The notes beneath the pieces are model-generated. The model had not been told where the DNA came from, searched no databases, and saw only the letters and a program-made list of their open reading frames with translations. The position numbers were made by a program, and so were the translations under genes. Below, one piece after another: positions 22,142 to 26,985 of a stretch of 27,612 bases of DNA; positions within the stretch are counted from its first letter, which is position 1; every line of letters begins with the position of its first letter. The DNA is from a virus. Where the stretch lies: positions 1 to 27,612 of the IMG/VR virus record IMGVR_UViG_3300032057_000005; one strand, 5' to 3'.

Positions 22142-22708
22142 TCACCACCGACTAGCCGCATCGAGCGACCGCACGTAGGCGATCATGGGCGTCACGGTCA
22201 CCCGACCGTCGCGCACGCTGACGCGCAGGATGCGTGGGGCACCGTATATGCGCCCCCACCTGACGATGTCGTACTCCTCGCCTTCGGCGGCGACGTAGAG
22301 GATCTCGTCGCCGCTTCCCATGCGCCCAGCAATTCCTTGGGCGCAGCGCCCGCGCGCGACGAGCCGCGGTGGCTCGACGGCCCGCATATTTTGGATCAGC
22401 ACGCGGTCTTCTCCCTTAGTCTCGATAAACTCGCGGATGACGTCGAGCTCGAGCGGCTCGACGAGATCCCACGAGCCGCGAAAGCCCGCAAAGTTGCGGA
22501 TCAGGACGACGGCCACCGCGCCCTCATGCGAGACCGAAATCTGGAGCGCTCTCCCGTCACGAATCACCGTGCCCGGAGGGACCGGTACCACCGTGCGCAC
22601 CCGGTTCCTCCCCTCTTCCCCGAGAACGAGATCGTTCTCGGAAGTAACGCGGATGCCGGCGGAAACGTGCTGTGGCGGCTGAACCTCGTAGGCGGAAACA
22701 AGACGCAT
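22142..22708 (-). CDS. Unknown beta-rich protein (188 aa)
   Basis: ATG at 22708 (minus) follows CAGGAAGGAGGACATC; a longer frame to 22816 lacks a plausible start. The product begins MRLVSAYEVQPPQHVSAGIR, with NDLVLGEEGRNRVRTVVPVP and PGTVIRDGRALQISVSHEGA, VAVVLIRNFAGFRGSWDLVE, LDVIREFIETKGEDRVLIQN and GSGDEILYVAAEGEEYDIVR. It is a soluble, beta-rich protein with an evenly charged surface and no motif I can name. It lies in the minus-strand block, 28 bases downstream of the next gene's stop, with which it is probably co-transcribed. Confidence 0.7.
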   Translation of the reverse strand: MRLVSAYEVQPPQHVSAGIRVTSENDLVLGEEGRNRVRTVVPVPPGTVIRDGRALQISVSHEGAVAVVLIRNFAGFRGSWDLVEPLELDVIREFIETKGEDRVLIQNMRAVEPPRLVARGRCAQGIAGRMGSGDEILYVAAEGEEYDIVRWGRIYGAPRILRVSVRDGRVTVTPMIAYVRSLDAASRW

Positions 22709-22736
22709 GATGTCCTCCTTCCTGCAGTTCCTCGTT

Positions 22737-23069
22737 TCATGGAGCAACGCACAACGCGGCTGCCCCGACCACTCGACCCTGATCGTCCCGGATAGGCTCT
22801 CCGGGACAAACCACATCGTTTCTGCCTTCCGCCCATGCCGCCTGCGCGACTAGGGCGGACGTGATGAGGATCACTCCTGGTTGGGGTTCGGGTAAATTCT
22901 CGATCCGCCCGAACCGCTTCGCGATCAGGGGGATTTCAACGCCCTCAATCGTGATCGTCCCGCACGCGGTGACCTCCTCGGCCACACGCGCGACGGTGCC
23001 GGACGGCGGGACAACAAGTCCGGCGATGCTCACAGCATGCGGTGTCAAATTAACCAACCTAGCCATCAT
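22737..23069 (-). CDS. Unknown phage-associated protein (NLTPHAV family), 110 aa
   Basis: The start is ATG at 23069 or, more likely from SD spacing (GGGGG), the second ATG at 23066 (minus). The product begins ARLVNLTPHAVSIAGLVVPP and SGTVARVAEEVTACGTITIE, then PLIAKRFGRIENLPEPQPGV and ILITSALVAQAAWAEGRNDV, ending PGEPIRDDQGRVVGAAALCV. The NLTPH motif followed by PSG and ARV recurs in small accessory proteins of phages and actinobacteria, and the last third (ILxTSALVAQAA and VVxPGEPIRD) supports that. The biochemical role is not known. It follows the XRE gene by 12 bases, so it is likely in the same transcript. Confidence 0.72.
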   Translation of the reverse strand: MMARLVNLTPHAVSIAGLVVPPSGTVARVAEEVTACGTITIEGVEIPLIAKRFGRIENLPEPQPGVILITSALVAQAAWAEGRNDVVCPGEPIRDDQGRVVGAAALCVAP

Positions 23070-23081
23070 ACCCCCTTCACG

Positions 23082-23318
23082 TCAGTTCTTTACCATCGCG
23101 GCATTCGTTTCTGGATCGCCTGGGAAAACGATCTGCCTCGGCTCGACCCCGAGAGCGGCGGCGATTTTCCGCCGCGTTGACGGCCGCGGCTGGTGGAGTC
23201 CTTTCTCGAGCAGGACTACGTGACGGTAGGACATGCGGCTTGCAGCCGCAAGCTCCCGAAGCGAGAGCGAGCGCAGAATGCGCCACTCGCGCATCGTTTT
23301 CCGCTCGTCCATGGTCAT
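23082..23318 (-). CDS. XRE-family transcriptional regulator (HTH_3)
   Basis: Starts at 23318 or 23312 on the minus strand (the SD GGAGGGTA lies close upstream). The 78-residue product is a single-domain repressor: RILRSLSLRELAAASRMSYR at residues 13-32 is the first helix pair, then HVVLLEKGLHQPRPSTRRKI with AAALGVEPRQIVF, the usual XRE pattern (LRELAxxxxMSxxxVxxLExGxxxPxxxTxxKIAxALGV). It is probably a phage repressor or middle-gene regulator, binding a palindrome as a dimer. The 16-bp perfect inverted repeat at 23330-23365 lies just upstream of its start and may be an operator or an RNA element. It appears to be second in an operon with the 272-residue gene upstream. Confidence 0.88.
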   Translation of the reverse strand: MTMDERKTMREWRILRSLSLRELAAASRMSYRHVVLLEKGLHQPRPSTRRKIAAALGVEPRQIVFPGDPETNAAMVKN

Positions 23319-23329
23319 TACCCTCCGGA

Positions 23330-23365
23330 CTGGTACTGCGGGTGCATCAGCACCCGCAGTACCAG
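23330..23365 (-). repeat. Perfect 16-bp inverted repeat spanning a stop codon, between two minus-strand genes
   Basis: CTGGTACTGCGGGTGC (23330-23345) and GCACCCGCAGTACCAG (23350-23365) are exact reverse complements with a 4-base centre (ATCA, or TGAT on the minus strand). The minus-strand centre holds the TGA stop of the 272-residue gene. It ends 11 bases before the XRE start codon. There is no T-run. It can be a strong RNA hairpin between two co-transcribed genes, or a DNA operator for the XRE protein. Confidence 0.8.
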
Positions 23366-24165
23366 GTGTAAGCGACGCGGATCCGCACCGGCAGCCCGGC
23401 GTCGATCGGCTTGGGCACCGCGGCGAGCGGTCCCTCGCCCGCCGCCTCGATCGCGCGCCGCGTGACCTCGTCGAGGATCCGCTCCGCCTCGGCCCGCGTC
23501 ATCCCGACGGGCGACTGGACCACATCCAGTCGCCCGCACTCCCAGCACCGCTTCACGATGAGGGCCGGCCGTTCATCCGGCTCACTCTCGGCAGCCGGGG
23601 CGGGCTGCTCGGGCTCGGCGGCCGGCCGCTCGAGCTCAGCGAGGATCGCCTCGAGCTCATCGACGCTCATTTCGTATCCGACGCCGATCCGAGCGTCGTA
23701 GCGGCGCCCGCGCCCGGCGATCGCCTTGAGCGCGGCCAGCCCGAGGCGGTCAATGCGAAGCTCAAGCTGCTTGGCGAGCTTGTTCTCGATGTGGTCAGGG
23801 ACATTCTTCGGCCGCTCAAGGCCGACTGGGTACACATAGACGTGGTCGGTGTCCATCCCGACCACGAGGTGAACCTTCTCAAACCGGGCCTCGCGATATC
23901 GCTCGGCTGCGGCGGCCTGCTCGGCCCGCATCTCGGCGAGAATCCGGTCGAGCTCGGCCTTGGCGGCGTCGACGGGCCGGACGCCGCCGATCTTGGTGGA
24001 GCCGATCTTCACTGACTCCGCGAACACGATGGCATCGCCGCCGTAGGTCCCGCGGAAGCTGCGACCCGAAATCGTTCCCTGGACGTCGAGGCTACCGAGG
24101 CGATTGATACCCTTGATCGTGAGATCGATCTCGTAGCCGCTCTTGCTGAACCGTACCTGCTGCAT
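23347..24165 (-). CDS. Unknown 272-residue protein with coiled region and Cys-rich end
   Basis: ATG at 24165 (minus) follows GGAGGAAGGAAGGAAGCC. The product begins MQQVRFSKSGYEIDLTIKGI, a beta-rich domain of about 65 residues (LGSLDVQGTISGRSFRGTYG), then a helical AKAELDRILAEMRAEQAAAA stretch and a second domain (FEKVHLVVGMDTDHVYVYPV). A proline/glutamate-rich linker (AEPEQPAPAAESEPDERPA) leads to a final domain with CWECG and, at the very end, WYCGC, suggesting a split zinc knuckle. No family is recognised. It has its own strong promoter at 24224-24252 and a leader hairpin, and is followed by the XRE gene. The last codons form one arm of the 16-bp inverted repeat. Confidence 0.75.
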   Translation of the reverse strand: MQQVRFSKSGYEIDLTIKGINRLGSLDVQGTISGRSFRGTYGGDAIVFAESVKIGSTKIGGVRPVDAAKAELDRILAEMRAEQAAAAERYREARFEKVHLVVGMDTDHVYVYPVGLERPKNVPDHIENKLAKQLELRIDRLGLAALKAIAGRGRRYDARIGVGYEMSVDELEAILAELERPAAEPEQPAPAAESEPDERPALIVKRCWECGRLDVVQSPVGMTRAEAERILDEVTRRAIEAAGEGPLAAVPKPIDAGLPVRIRVAYTWYCGC

Positions 24166-24193
24166 GGCTTCCTTCCTTCCTCCTTCTGTCTTC

Positions 24194-24214
24194 GGCCGGG
24201 GCCGTTCCCCAGCC
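24194..24214 (-). promoter_or_regulatory. Leader hairpin of the 272-residue gene
   Basis: On the minus strand GGCTGGGG and CCCCGGCC form an 8-bp stem (one G-U) with a 5-base loop. It begins a few bases after the predicted transcription start (near 24217) and is followed by a long purine-rich SD tract (GAAGGAGGAAGGAAGG) and the ATG at 24165. It is not a terminator, as no T-run is present. Confidence 0.6.
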
Positions 24215-24223
24215 CTCGATGAA

Positions 24224-24252
24224 AGTATATCGGAATCACTCCGCAATGTCAA
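24224..24252 (-). promoter_or_regulatory. Near-consensus sigma-70 promoter (minus) for the 272-residue gene and the repressor
   Basis: On the minus strand TTGACA (24252-24247), exactly 17 bases, then TATACT (24229-24224). The -35 is perfect and the -10 matches at five of six positions. It drives the 272-residue gene and, probably by read-through, the XRE gene and the unknown genes behind it. This is among the two best promoters in the window. Confidence 0.85.
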
Positions 24253-24293
24253 TAGGGGGGCGAGGCGGTTTCGAGAGGCGCTTTTCGAAAACG

Positions 24294-24327
24294 CCGTGGG
24301 GCGGCCGCTCGTCGCGCCGCCCCACGG
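24294..24327 (-). terminator. 12-bp perfect hairpin with TTTT on the minus strand
   Basis: CCGTGGGGCGGC (24294-24305) and GCCGCCCCACGG (24316-24327) are perfect complements with a 10-base loop. On the minus strand CGTTTTCG follows, so it terminates transcription from the RHH gene (24401-24604) or from the candidate promoter at 24358-24386. On the plus strand it is followed by GGAGGAAGGAGGATCCATG, so the same stem would be a leader hairpin for a tiny ORF. Confidence 0.65.
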
Positions 24328-24343
24328 GGAGGAAGGAGGATCC

Positions 24344-24364
24344 ATGTCCCGATATCGATTATAG
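24344..24364 (+). other. Six-codon ORF with a strong SD (possible leader peptide or remnant)
   Basis: GGAGGAAGGAGGA (24328-24340) precedes ATG 24344, then codes MSRYRL and a TAG stop. The same 13-base SD tract, with ATGTCC a few bases later, occurs before the SWIM gene (24963-24986). No plus-strand promoter is evident, so this may be a duplicated leader remnant or the antisense side of a minus-strand RNA. Confidence 0.25.
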
Positions 24365-24386
24365 CCCAATGGCGGAGGTACCGCAA
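24358..24386 (-). promoter_or_regulatory. Candidate minus-strand promoter for a short RNA
   Basis: On the minus strand TTGCGG (24386-24381), 17 bases, then a perfect TATAAT (24363-24358). The start would fall near 24351, and the hairpin and TTTT at 24327-24288 would end a transcript of roughly 60-65 bases with no long ORF. The -35 is weak (three of six). Confidence 0.4.
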
Positions 24387-24400
24387 CCGTACGCGGTCAT

Positions 24401-24604
24401 TCACGCTTGTTCGGTGCTCGACTCGTCGCCGTCTCGATCGTTTTCCTCATCGCGGATCCGTCGATAATATGCGCGCAAGTACGCGTCGATCCCCTGCTGC
24501 AGAAAATAGGTGATTTGCTGCTCGACGGTACGCACCTCCATTTTTGCGATCCGACGCAATTGCCTCATCTCGTCGTCACTGAGCTGAACCATCACCTTCG
24601 CCAT
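24401..24604 (-). CDS. Ribbon-helix-helix (CopG/Arc-like) DNA-binding protein
   Basis: ATG at 24604 (minus) follows GGGAGGACTGAACC. The 67-residue product starts with a short strand, MAKVMVQLSDDEMRQLRRIA, then two helices (KMEVRTVEQQITYFLQQGID and AYLRAYYRRIRDEEND). This is the ribbon-helix-helix layout, with the first strand VMVQLS contacting DNA and helix residues V and T at the turn. The tail is acidic. It may be a small regulator of neighbouring early genes or the antitoxin half of a pair, but no toxin partner is next to it. A GATAAT at 24649-24644 on the minus strand may be its -10. Confidence 0.78.
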   Translation of the reverse strand: MAKVMVQLSDDEMRQLRRIAKMEVRTVEQQITYFLQQGIDAYLRAYYRRIRDEENDRDGDESSTEQA

Positions 24605-24696
24605 GGTTCAGTCCTCCCGCTCGTTCACATTTCGCCCGAGTCGATTATCGCACATCGCGGCGGGCATGAGGATACGGGGGGCGGCTGCTCGAGCGC

Positions 24697-24714
24697 CGCG
24701 GCGGTGAAGCCGCG
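24697..24714 (+). promoter_or_regulatory. Leader hairpin before a candidate small ORF
   Basis: CGCGGC (24697-24702) and GCCGCG (24709-24714) form a 6-bp stem with a GGTGAA loop, directly followed by TGGAGGGTGAGCGTG. As the upstream gene is on the other strand, it cannot be that gene's terminator. Confidence 0.35.
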
Positions 24715-24726
24715 TGGAGGGTGAGC

Positions 24727-24864
24727 GTGCACTACCAGATGAGCGCCGGTTGGGGTGGCGGAGCGTTCCAGATGGCCAGCACTCGAGCGCCGGTCATCGG
24801 GCACAATGCGGCGGCGACAACAGCGTCGAGACGCGGAAAGGAGGGGCGGGGCAAATGCCTATAA
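24727..24864 (+). CDS. Candidate small protein (45 aa), weakly supported
   Basis: GTG 24727 follows TGGAGGGTGAGC. The product begins HYQMSAGWGGGAFQMASTRA and ends RRGKEGRGKCL, glycine- and arginine-rich, without a recognised domain. Its stop overlaps a second tiny ORF (24855). It stands in the 376-base stretch between the RHH gene (minus) and the SWIM gene (plus), which otherwise holds the SWIM promoter and leader. It may be a real small gene or chance coding in a GC-rich spacer; start-codon SD quality is the only support. Confidence 0.3.
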   Translation: MHYQMSAGWGGGAFQMASTRAPVIGHNAAATTASRRGKEGRGKCL

Positions 24865-24905
24865 CGGTGCTTATGCGCAGGAGGCGAACGCAGCAGTTCG
24901 GTTGA
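24855..24905 (+). CDS. Candidate 16-residue leader-type ORF, weakly supported
   Basis: ATG 24855 lies 12 bases after AAAGGAGGGG and encodes a 16-residue basic peptide (MPITVLMRRRRTQQFG). It overlaps the stop of the ORF at 24727 and its TGA is part of the TTGACA -35 of the SWIM promoter. It could be a translational regulator or chance. Confidence 0.2.
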   Translation: MPITVLMRRRRTQQFG

Positions 24906-24930
24906 CACAAGGTCACAGATTTGCTATCCT
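24902..24930 (+). promoter_or_regulatory. Consensus-like promoter for the SWIM-domain gene
   Basis: TTGACA (24902-24907), exactly 17 bases, then TATCCT (24925-24930): perfect -35 and four of six in the -10. Transcription would start near 24937, just before the leader hairpin. The gene at 24981 and, by ATGA overlap, the one behind it are under its control. Confidence 0.75.
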
Positions 24931-24939
24931 CAGAGCAGG

Positions 24940-24957
24940 CGAGGCAGTGGTGCCTCG
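24940..24957 (+). promoter_or_regulatory. Leader hairpin before the SWIM gene
   Basis: CGAGGCA (24940-24946) and TGCCTCG (24951-24957) form a 7-bp stem with a GTGG loop, starting about 3 bases after the predicted transcription start. The 13-base SD tract GGAGGAAGGAGGA follows at 24963-24975. It therefore folds at the very 5' end of the mRNA and cannot be a terminator of an upstream gene. Confidence 0.55.
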
Positions 24958-24980
24958 AGATTGGAGGAAGGAGGAACGGT

Positions 24981-25625
24981 ATGTCCAGTGCCCCCCGCTT
25001 CCCGGTTCCACTCGATTGGAGCGCTCGCGACTGGCAGGAGGCGCTTTTCGAGGCGCTCGACCAGCGTCTCCGTGCCAACTGGACCGCGAGCGGCGTCGTC
25101 GTCTGGTGCGACGATGACGACGCACGGTACCTGGTCGAGTGGGCCGACGGTGGCTTCACCTGCACCTGCGGCTTGTCGACCGTTTGCCCCCACCGCGCCC
25201 GTGCGTGGCTGGAGTTCGCTGGCTACGCGCGGCAAGTGTTGGAGATCGCCCGGGCCCACGGTTGTGCGGCTGCGGTGCGCTATGTCGTGTATTACGAGAC
25301 CGACGAGATCGACTCCTCGTTCGTCCGCCCCCTCCGCGACGTGAAACTCTGGAGGGATGGCGATGGAAATGCCCATGCCGACGTCCCGCACGAGCACCGG
25401 CACAGCTGGTCGTTCGAGTGGGGGTATTCCGGCAGCGGGCCGGCCGACCTGGCGTACTCAATTCTGGTCTACTTCTACGGGCCCGCCGTTGCCGAGGCCC
25501 TGTACCAGCGTTTCAAAGAAGATGTGATCGCGCGCATCCCGCGTAACGCGGATTCGTTGGTCCTCCCGGCCGAGTCGATCCGGTCGTGGGTGGAGCCGAT
25601 GGTGCGCCGGGAGGTGGCGTCATGA
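24981..25625 (+). CDS. SWIM zinc-finger protein (214 aa)
   Basis: ATG 24981 follows GGAGGAAGGAGGAACGGT. The product has a short N-terminal helical part (ARDWQEALFEALDQRLRANW), strands with VWCDDDDARYLVEWADGGFT, and then CTCGLSTVCPH: C61, C63, C69, H71 give the CxCx5CxH pattern of a SWIM zinc finger. SWIM domains bind DNA or proteins. The C-terminal half (LEIARAHGCAAAVRYVVYYE, then FEWGYSGSGPADLAYSILVY) is not recognised. It is expressed from its own promoter with the next gene overlapping its stop as ATGA. It is a probable early regulatory or DNA-metabolism accessory protein. Confidence 0.75.
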   Translation: MSSAPRFPVPLDWSARDWQEALFEALDQRLRANWTASGVVVWCDDDDARYLVEWADGGFTCTCGLSTVCPHRARAWLEFAGYARQVLEIARAHGCAAAVRYVVYYETDEIDSSFVRPLRDVKLWRDGDGNAHADVPHEHRHSWSFEWGYSGSGPADLAYSILVYFYGPAVAEALYQRFKEDVIARIPRNADSLVLPAESIRSWVEPMVRREVAS

Positions 25626-25903
25626 CGCGATTTTTGCGTCTGCGGACGGTGATCCTGAACCTCGACGCCATCGCCGTGATTCGCCCTGTGGGGCCGGACA
25701 CGGTGAGCGTCGTCACCACCCTGGGGTACACCGAGTACCTCGAGGGCGACGATGCGATCGACCTTCTGGCTTTCGTCCTGGACGGGGCGGCGAGGCCAGT
25801 CCCGTCGGGCGCGGATATCCAGTTGGCCCATGCCTGGCTTGCTCAGAGCCAGGCGCATGACGAATGCGAGCACGACGAGGAGTCGGTCGAGGGCGACGAG
25901 TGA
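25622..25903 (+). CDS. Small beta-domain protein, paralogue of the gene at 26311 (93 aa)
   Basis: ATG 25622 overlaps the SWIM stop as ATGA. The product begins MTRFLRLRTVILNLDAIAVI, then VSVVTTLGYTEYLEGDDAID, with an acidic, glutamate-rich tail. The pattern FLRLxxxILNLDAIAVI then VxxxxTxGyTEYLEGDDA is matched by the product of 26311-26547 (FIQLGQRIVNADRIEVITFN and TSGLMVYLEEDEA). They are a pair of related small proteins, probably a beta-sheet domain. The function is not known. The stop lies in the loop of the hairpin at 25888-25915. Confidence 0.7.
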   Translation: MTRFLRLRTVILNLDAIAVIRPVGPDTVSVVTTLGYTEYLEGDDAIDLLAFVLDGAARPVPSGADIQLAHAWLAQSQAHDECEHDEESVEGDE

Positions 25904-25915
25904 CCGTCGCCCTCG
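25888..25915 (+). promoter_or_regulatory. Hairpin with the upstream stop codon in its loop
   Basis: CGAGGGCGACG (25888-25898) and CGTCGCCCTCG (25905-25915) form an 11-bp stem with a 6-base loop (AGTGAC) that holds the TGA stop of the 25622 gene. The following CGGTTTGG is a poor T-run. The SD of the next gene (GGAGGTGC) follows at about 25931. Confidence 0.55.
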
Positions 25916-25947
25916 CGGTTTGGTTGCGCAGGAGGTGCGTGGTTGCA

Positions 25948-26286
25948 ATGAATGATGATTTTGTGCACCAGCTCAAGCGTGACCCTGACGGAACGTGGCA
26001 CGAACTACGCCGCCAAGCGTTCCCATTTGGCCGCCAGTTGATCGCGGTCGCGTTCGGGATGATCCTGCATGACCCGCGGCCGGAGCGGCGACGAGTGCTG
26101 GTCCAGGTTCCCGCACCAGCGCGCCGGATCGTCGTGCCGCGGCGCTACTGGGTGACGGACGACATCGAGGAGGTGCGTGTCGTCTGGAGTGTAGGAGCAG
26201 CCAGCGTTCCAGCCCGCGACGTTACCGTCCGCGACTGGTCGCAGACTCATGCCCTGCTCGAGTTGCCGCCACTGAATGCGTCGTGA
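25948..26286 (+). CDS. Unknown protein (112 aa)
   Basis: ATG 25948 is preceded by AGGAGGTGCGTGGTTGCA, a slightly long SD distance; GTG 25939 is an alternative. The product begins NDDFVHQLKRDPDGTWHELR, with RQAFPFGRQLIAVAFGMILH, then PAPARRIVVPRRYWVTDDIE and VRVVWSVGAASVPARDVTVR, ending THALLELPPLNAS. The second half is beta-rich. No family is recognised. It lies in the same transcript as its neighbours, between the two paralogous small genes. Confidence 0.68.
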   Translation: MNDDFVHQLKRDPDGTWHELRRQAFPFGRQLIAVAFGMILHDPRPERRRVLVQVPAPARRIVVPRRYWVTDDIEEVRVVWSVGAASVPARDVTVRDWSQTHALLELPPLNAS

Positions 26287-26310
26287 GGAAGCGAGCGAAA
26301 AGGGGGCACT

Positions 26311-26547
26311 ATGCCGTTCATTCAGCTCGGACAGCGGATCGTGAACGCCGACCGCATCGAGGTGATCACGTTTAACGACATTCTGGTGGATGTCAGAATG
26401 ACGAGCGGGCTGATGGTCTACCTGGAAGAAGACGAGGCCCGCGCGCTGTTCGGCGCGTTGGGTATCGATTTCGAATCCGCACGTGCTGTCGCCGCCGAAG
26501 CACGTGCCAAGCGTGCTGGGACAGACCAGGGCGAGCTGAGCGACTGA
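26311..26547 (+). CDS. Small beta-domain protein, paralogue of the gene at 25622 (78 aa)
   Basis: ATG 26311 follows AAAAGGGGGCACT. The product begins MPFIQLGQRIVNADRIEVIT, with FNDILVDVRMTSGLMVYLEE and a helical, acidic-basic C-terminus (DEARALFGALGIDFESARAV). It shares the order of short strands and the YLE(G/E)D(D/E)A motif with the gene at 25622, which suggests an old duplication around the unknown gene between them. The role is unknown. The stop is two bases before the sigma-factor ATG. Confidence 0.72.
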   Translation: MPFIQLGQRIVNADRIEVITFNDILVDVRMTSGLMVYLEEDEARALFGALGIDFESARAVAAEARAKRAGTDQGELSD

Positions 26548-26548
26548 G

Positions 26549-26980
26549 ATGGACGAGCGGCTCTACCGCGACCTTCTCGAGCACGCCCAACGCGCATCCT
26601 GGAGGTTGGCCGGACTTGTCGATCCCGAAGACGTCGTGCACGACGCATATTTGCGAGTGGTAAAGAGCGGGCGTGAGATCACGCCCGCTCTCTTGCATCG
26701 TGCGGTTAACTCCGTCATCGTGGACACGGTCCGTCGCGCCAGCCGCCGCCCAGCGTCGCTAGCGTTGGAGGAGTGGGCGCTAGACGAGCATGCGGACGTC
26801 GAGCGGGAGGCACTCACGGCGGTCATGGCGCAGGAGATCCTCGCAGCGCTGGGCGATCTCGCCTCGACGGCGATCGCGATCGCCGAGGGAGAGTCGTTGA
26901 ACGCGGTGGCTCGACTCGAGCGGCGCCCGAAGGCGACGTGGTGGAGAAGGCTGCGGGCTTTGCGCGAGGTCTATCGGTGA
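26549..26980 (+). CDS. ECF-like RNA polymerase sigma factor
   Basis: ATG 26549 lies next to the preceding stop, with GGGCGAGCTGAGCGACTGAG upstream. The 143-residue product has a region-2-like N-terminus (YRDLLEHAQRASWRLAGLVD, PEDVVHDAYLRVV at residues 26-38, which matches the region 2.2 polymerase-binding helix; then ALLHRAVNSVIVDTVRRASR, region 2.3/2.4). A linker follows, then a region-4 HTH at about residues 95-140 (GESLNAVARLERRPKATWWR). It would redirect host RNA polymerase to phage promoters. It lies in the early/middle block, while a region-4 fragment lies just before the late genes at the left edge. A palindrome sits in its coding sequence at 26664-26691. Confidence 0.8.
   Translation: MDERLYRDLLEHAQRASWRLAGLVDPEDVVHDAYLRVVKSGREITPALLHRAVNSVIVDTVRRASRRPASLALEEWALDEHADVEREALTAVMAQEILAALGDLASTAIAIAEGESLNAVARLERRPKATWWRRLRALREVYR
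26664..26691 (+). repeat. Intragenic perfect palindrome (13 bp arms) in the sigma-factor gene
   Basis: AGAGCGGGCGTGA (26664-26676) and TCACGCCCGCTCT (26679-26691) are exact reverse complements around a GA centre. It lies fully in coding sequence (VVKSGREITPALL), with no T-run behind it, so it is neither an ordinary terminator nor at a gene border. Confidence 0.65.
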
Positions 26981-26985
26981 GGGGA

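Noticed and set aside
22031-22795. Plus-strand ORF of 254 codons over the minus-strand block
   Set aside because: Lies over minus-strand genes that have strong SDs and good start positions; its protein looks like low-complexity His/Arg/Asp shadow sequence.
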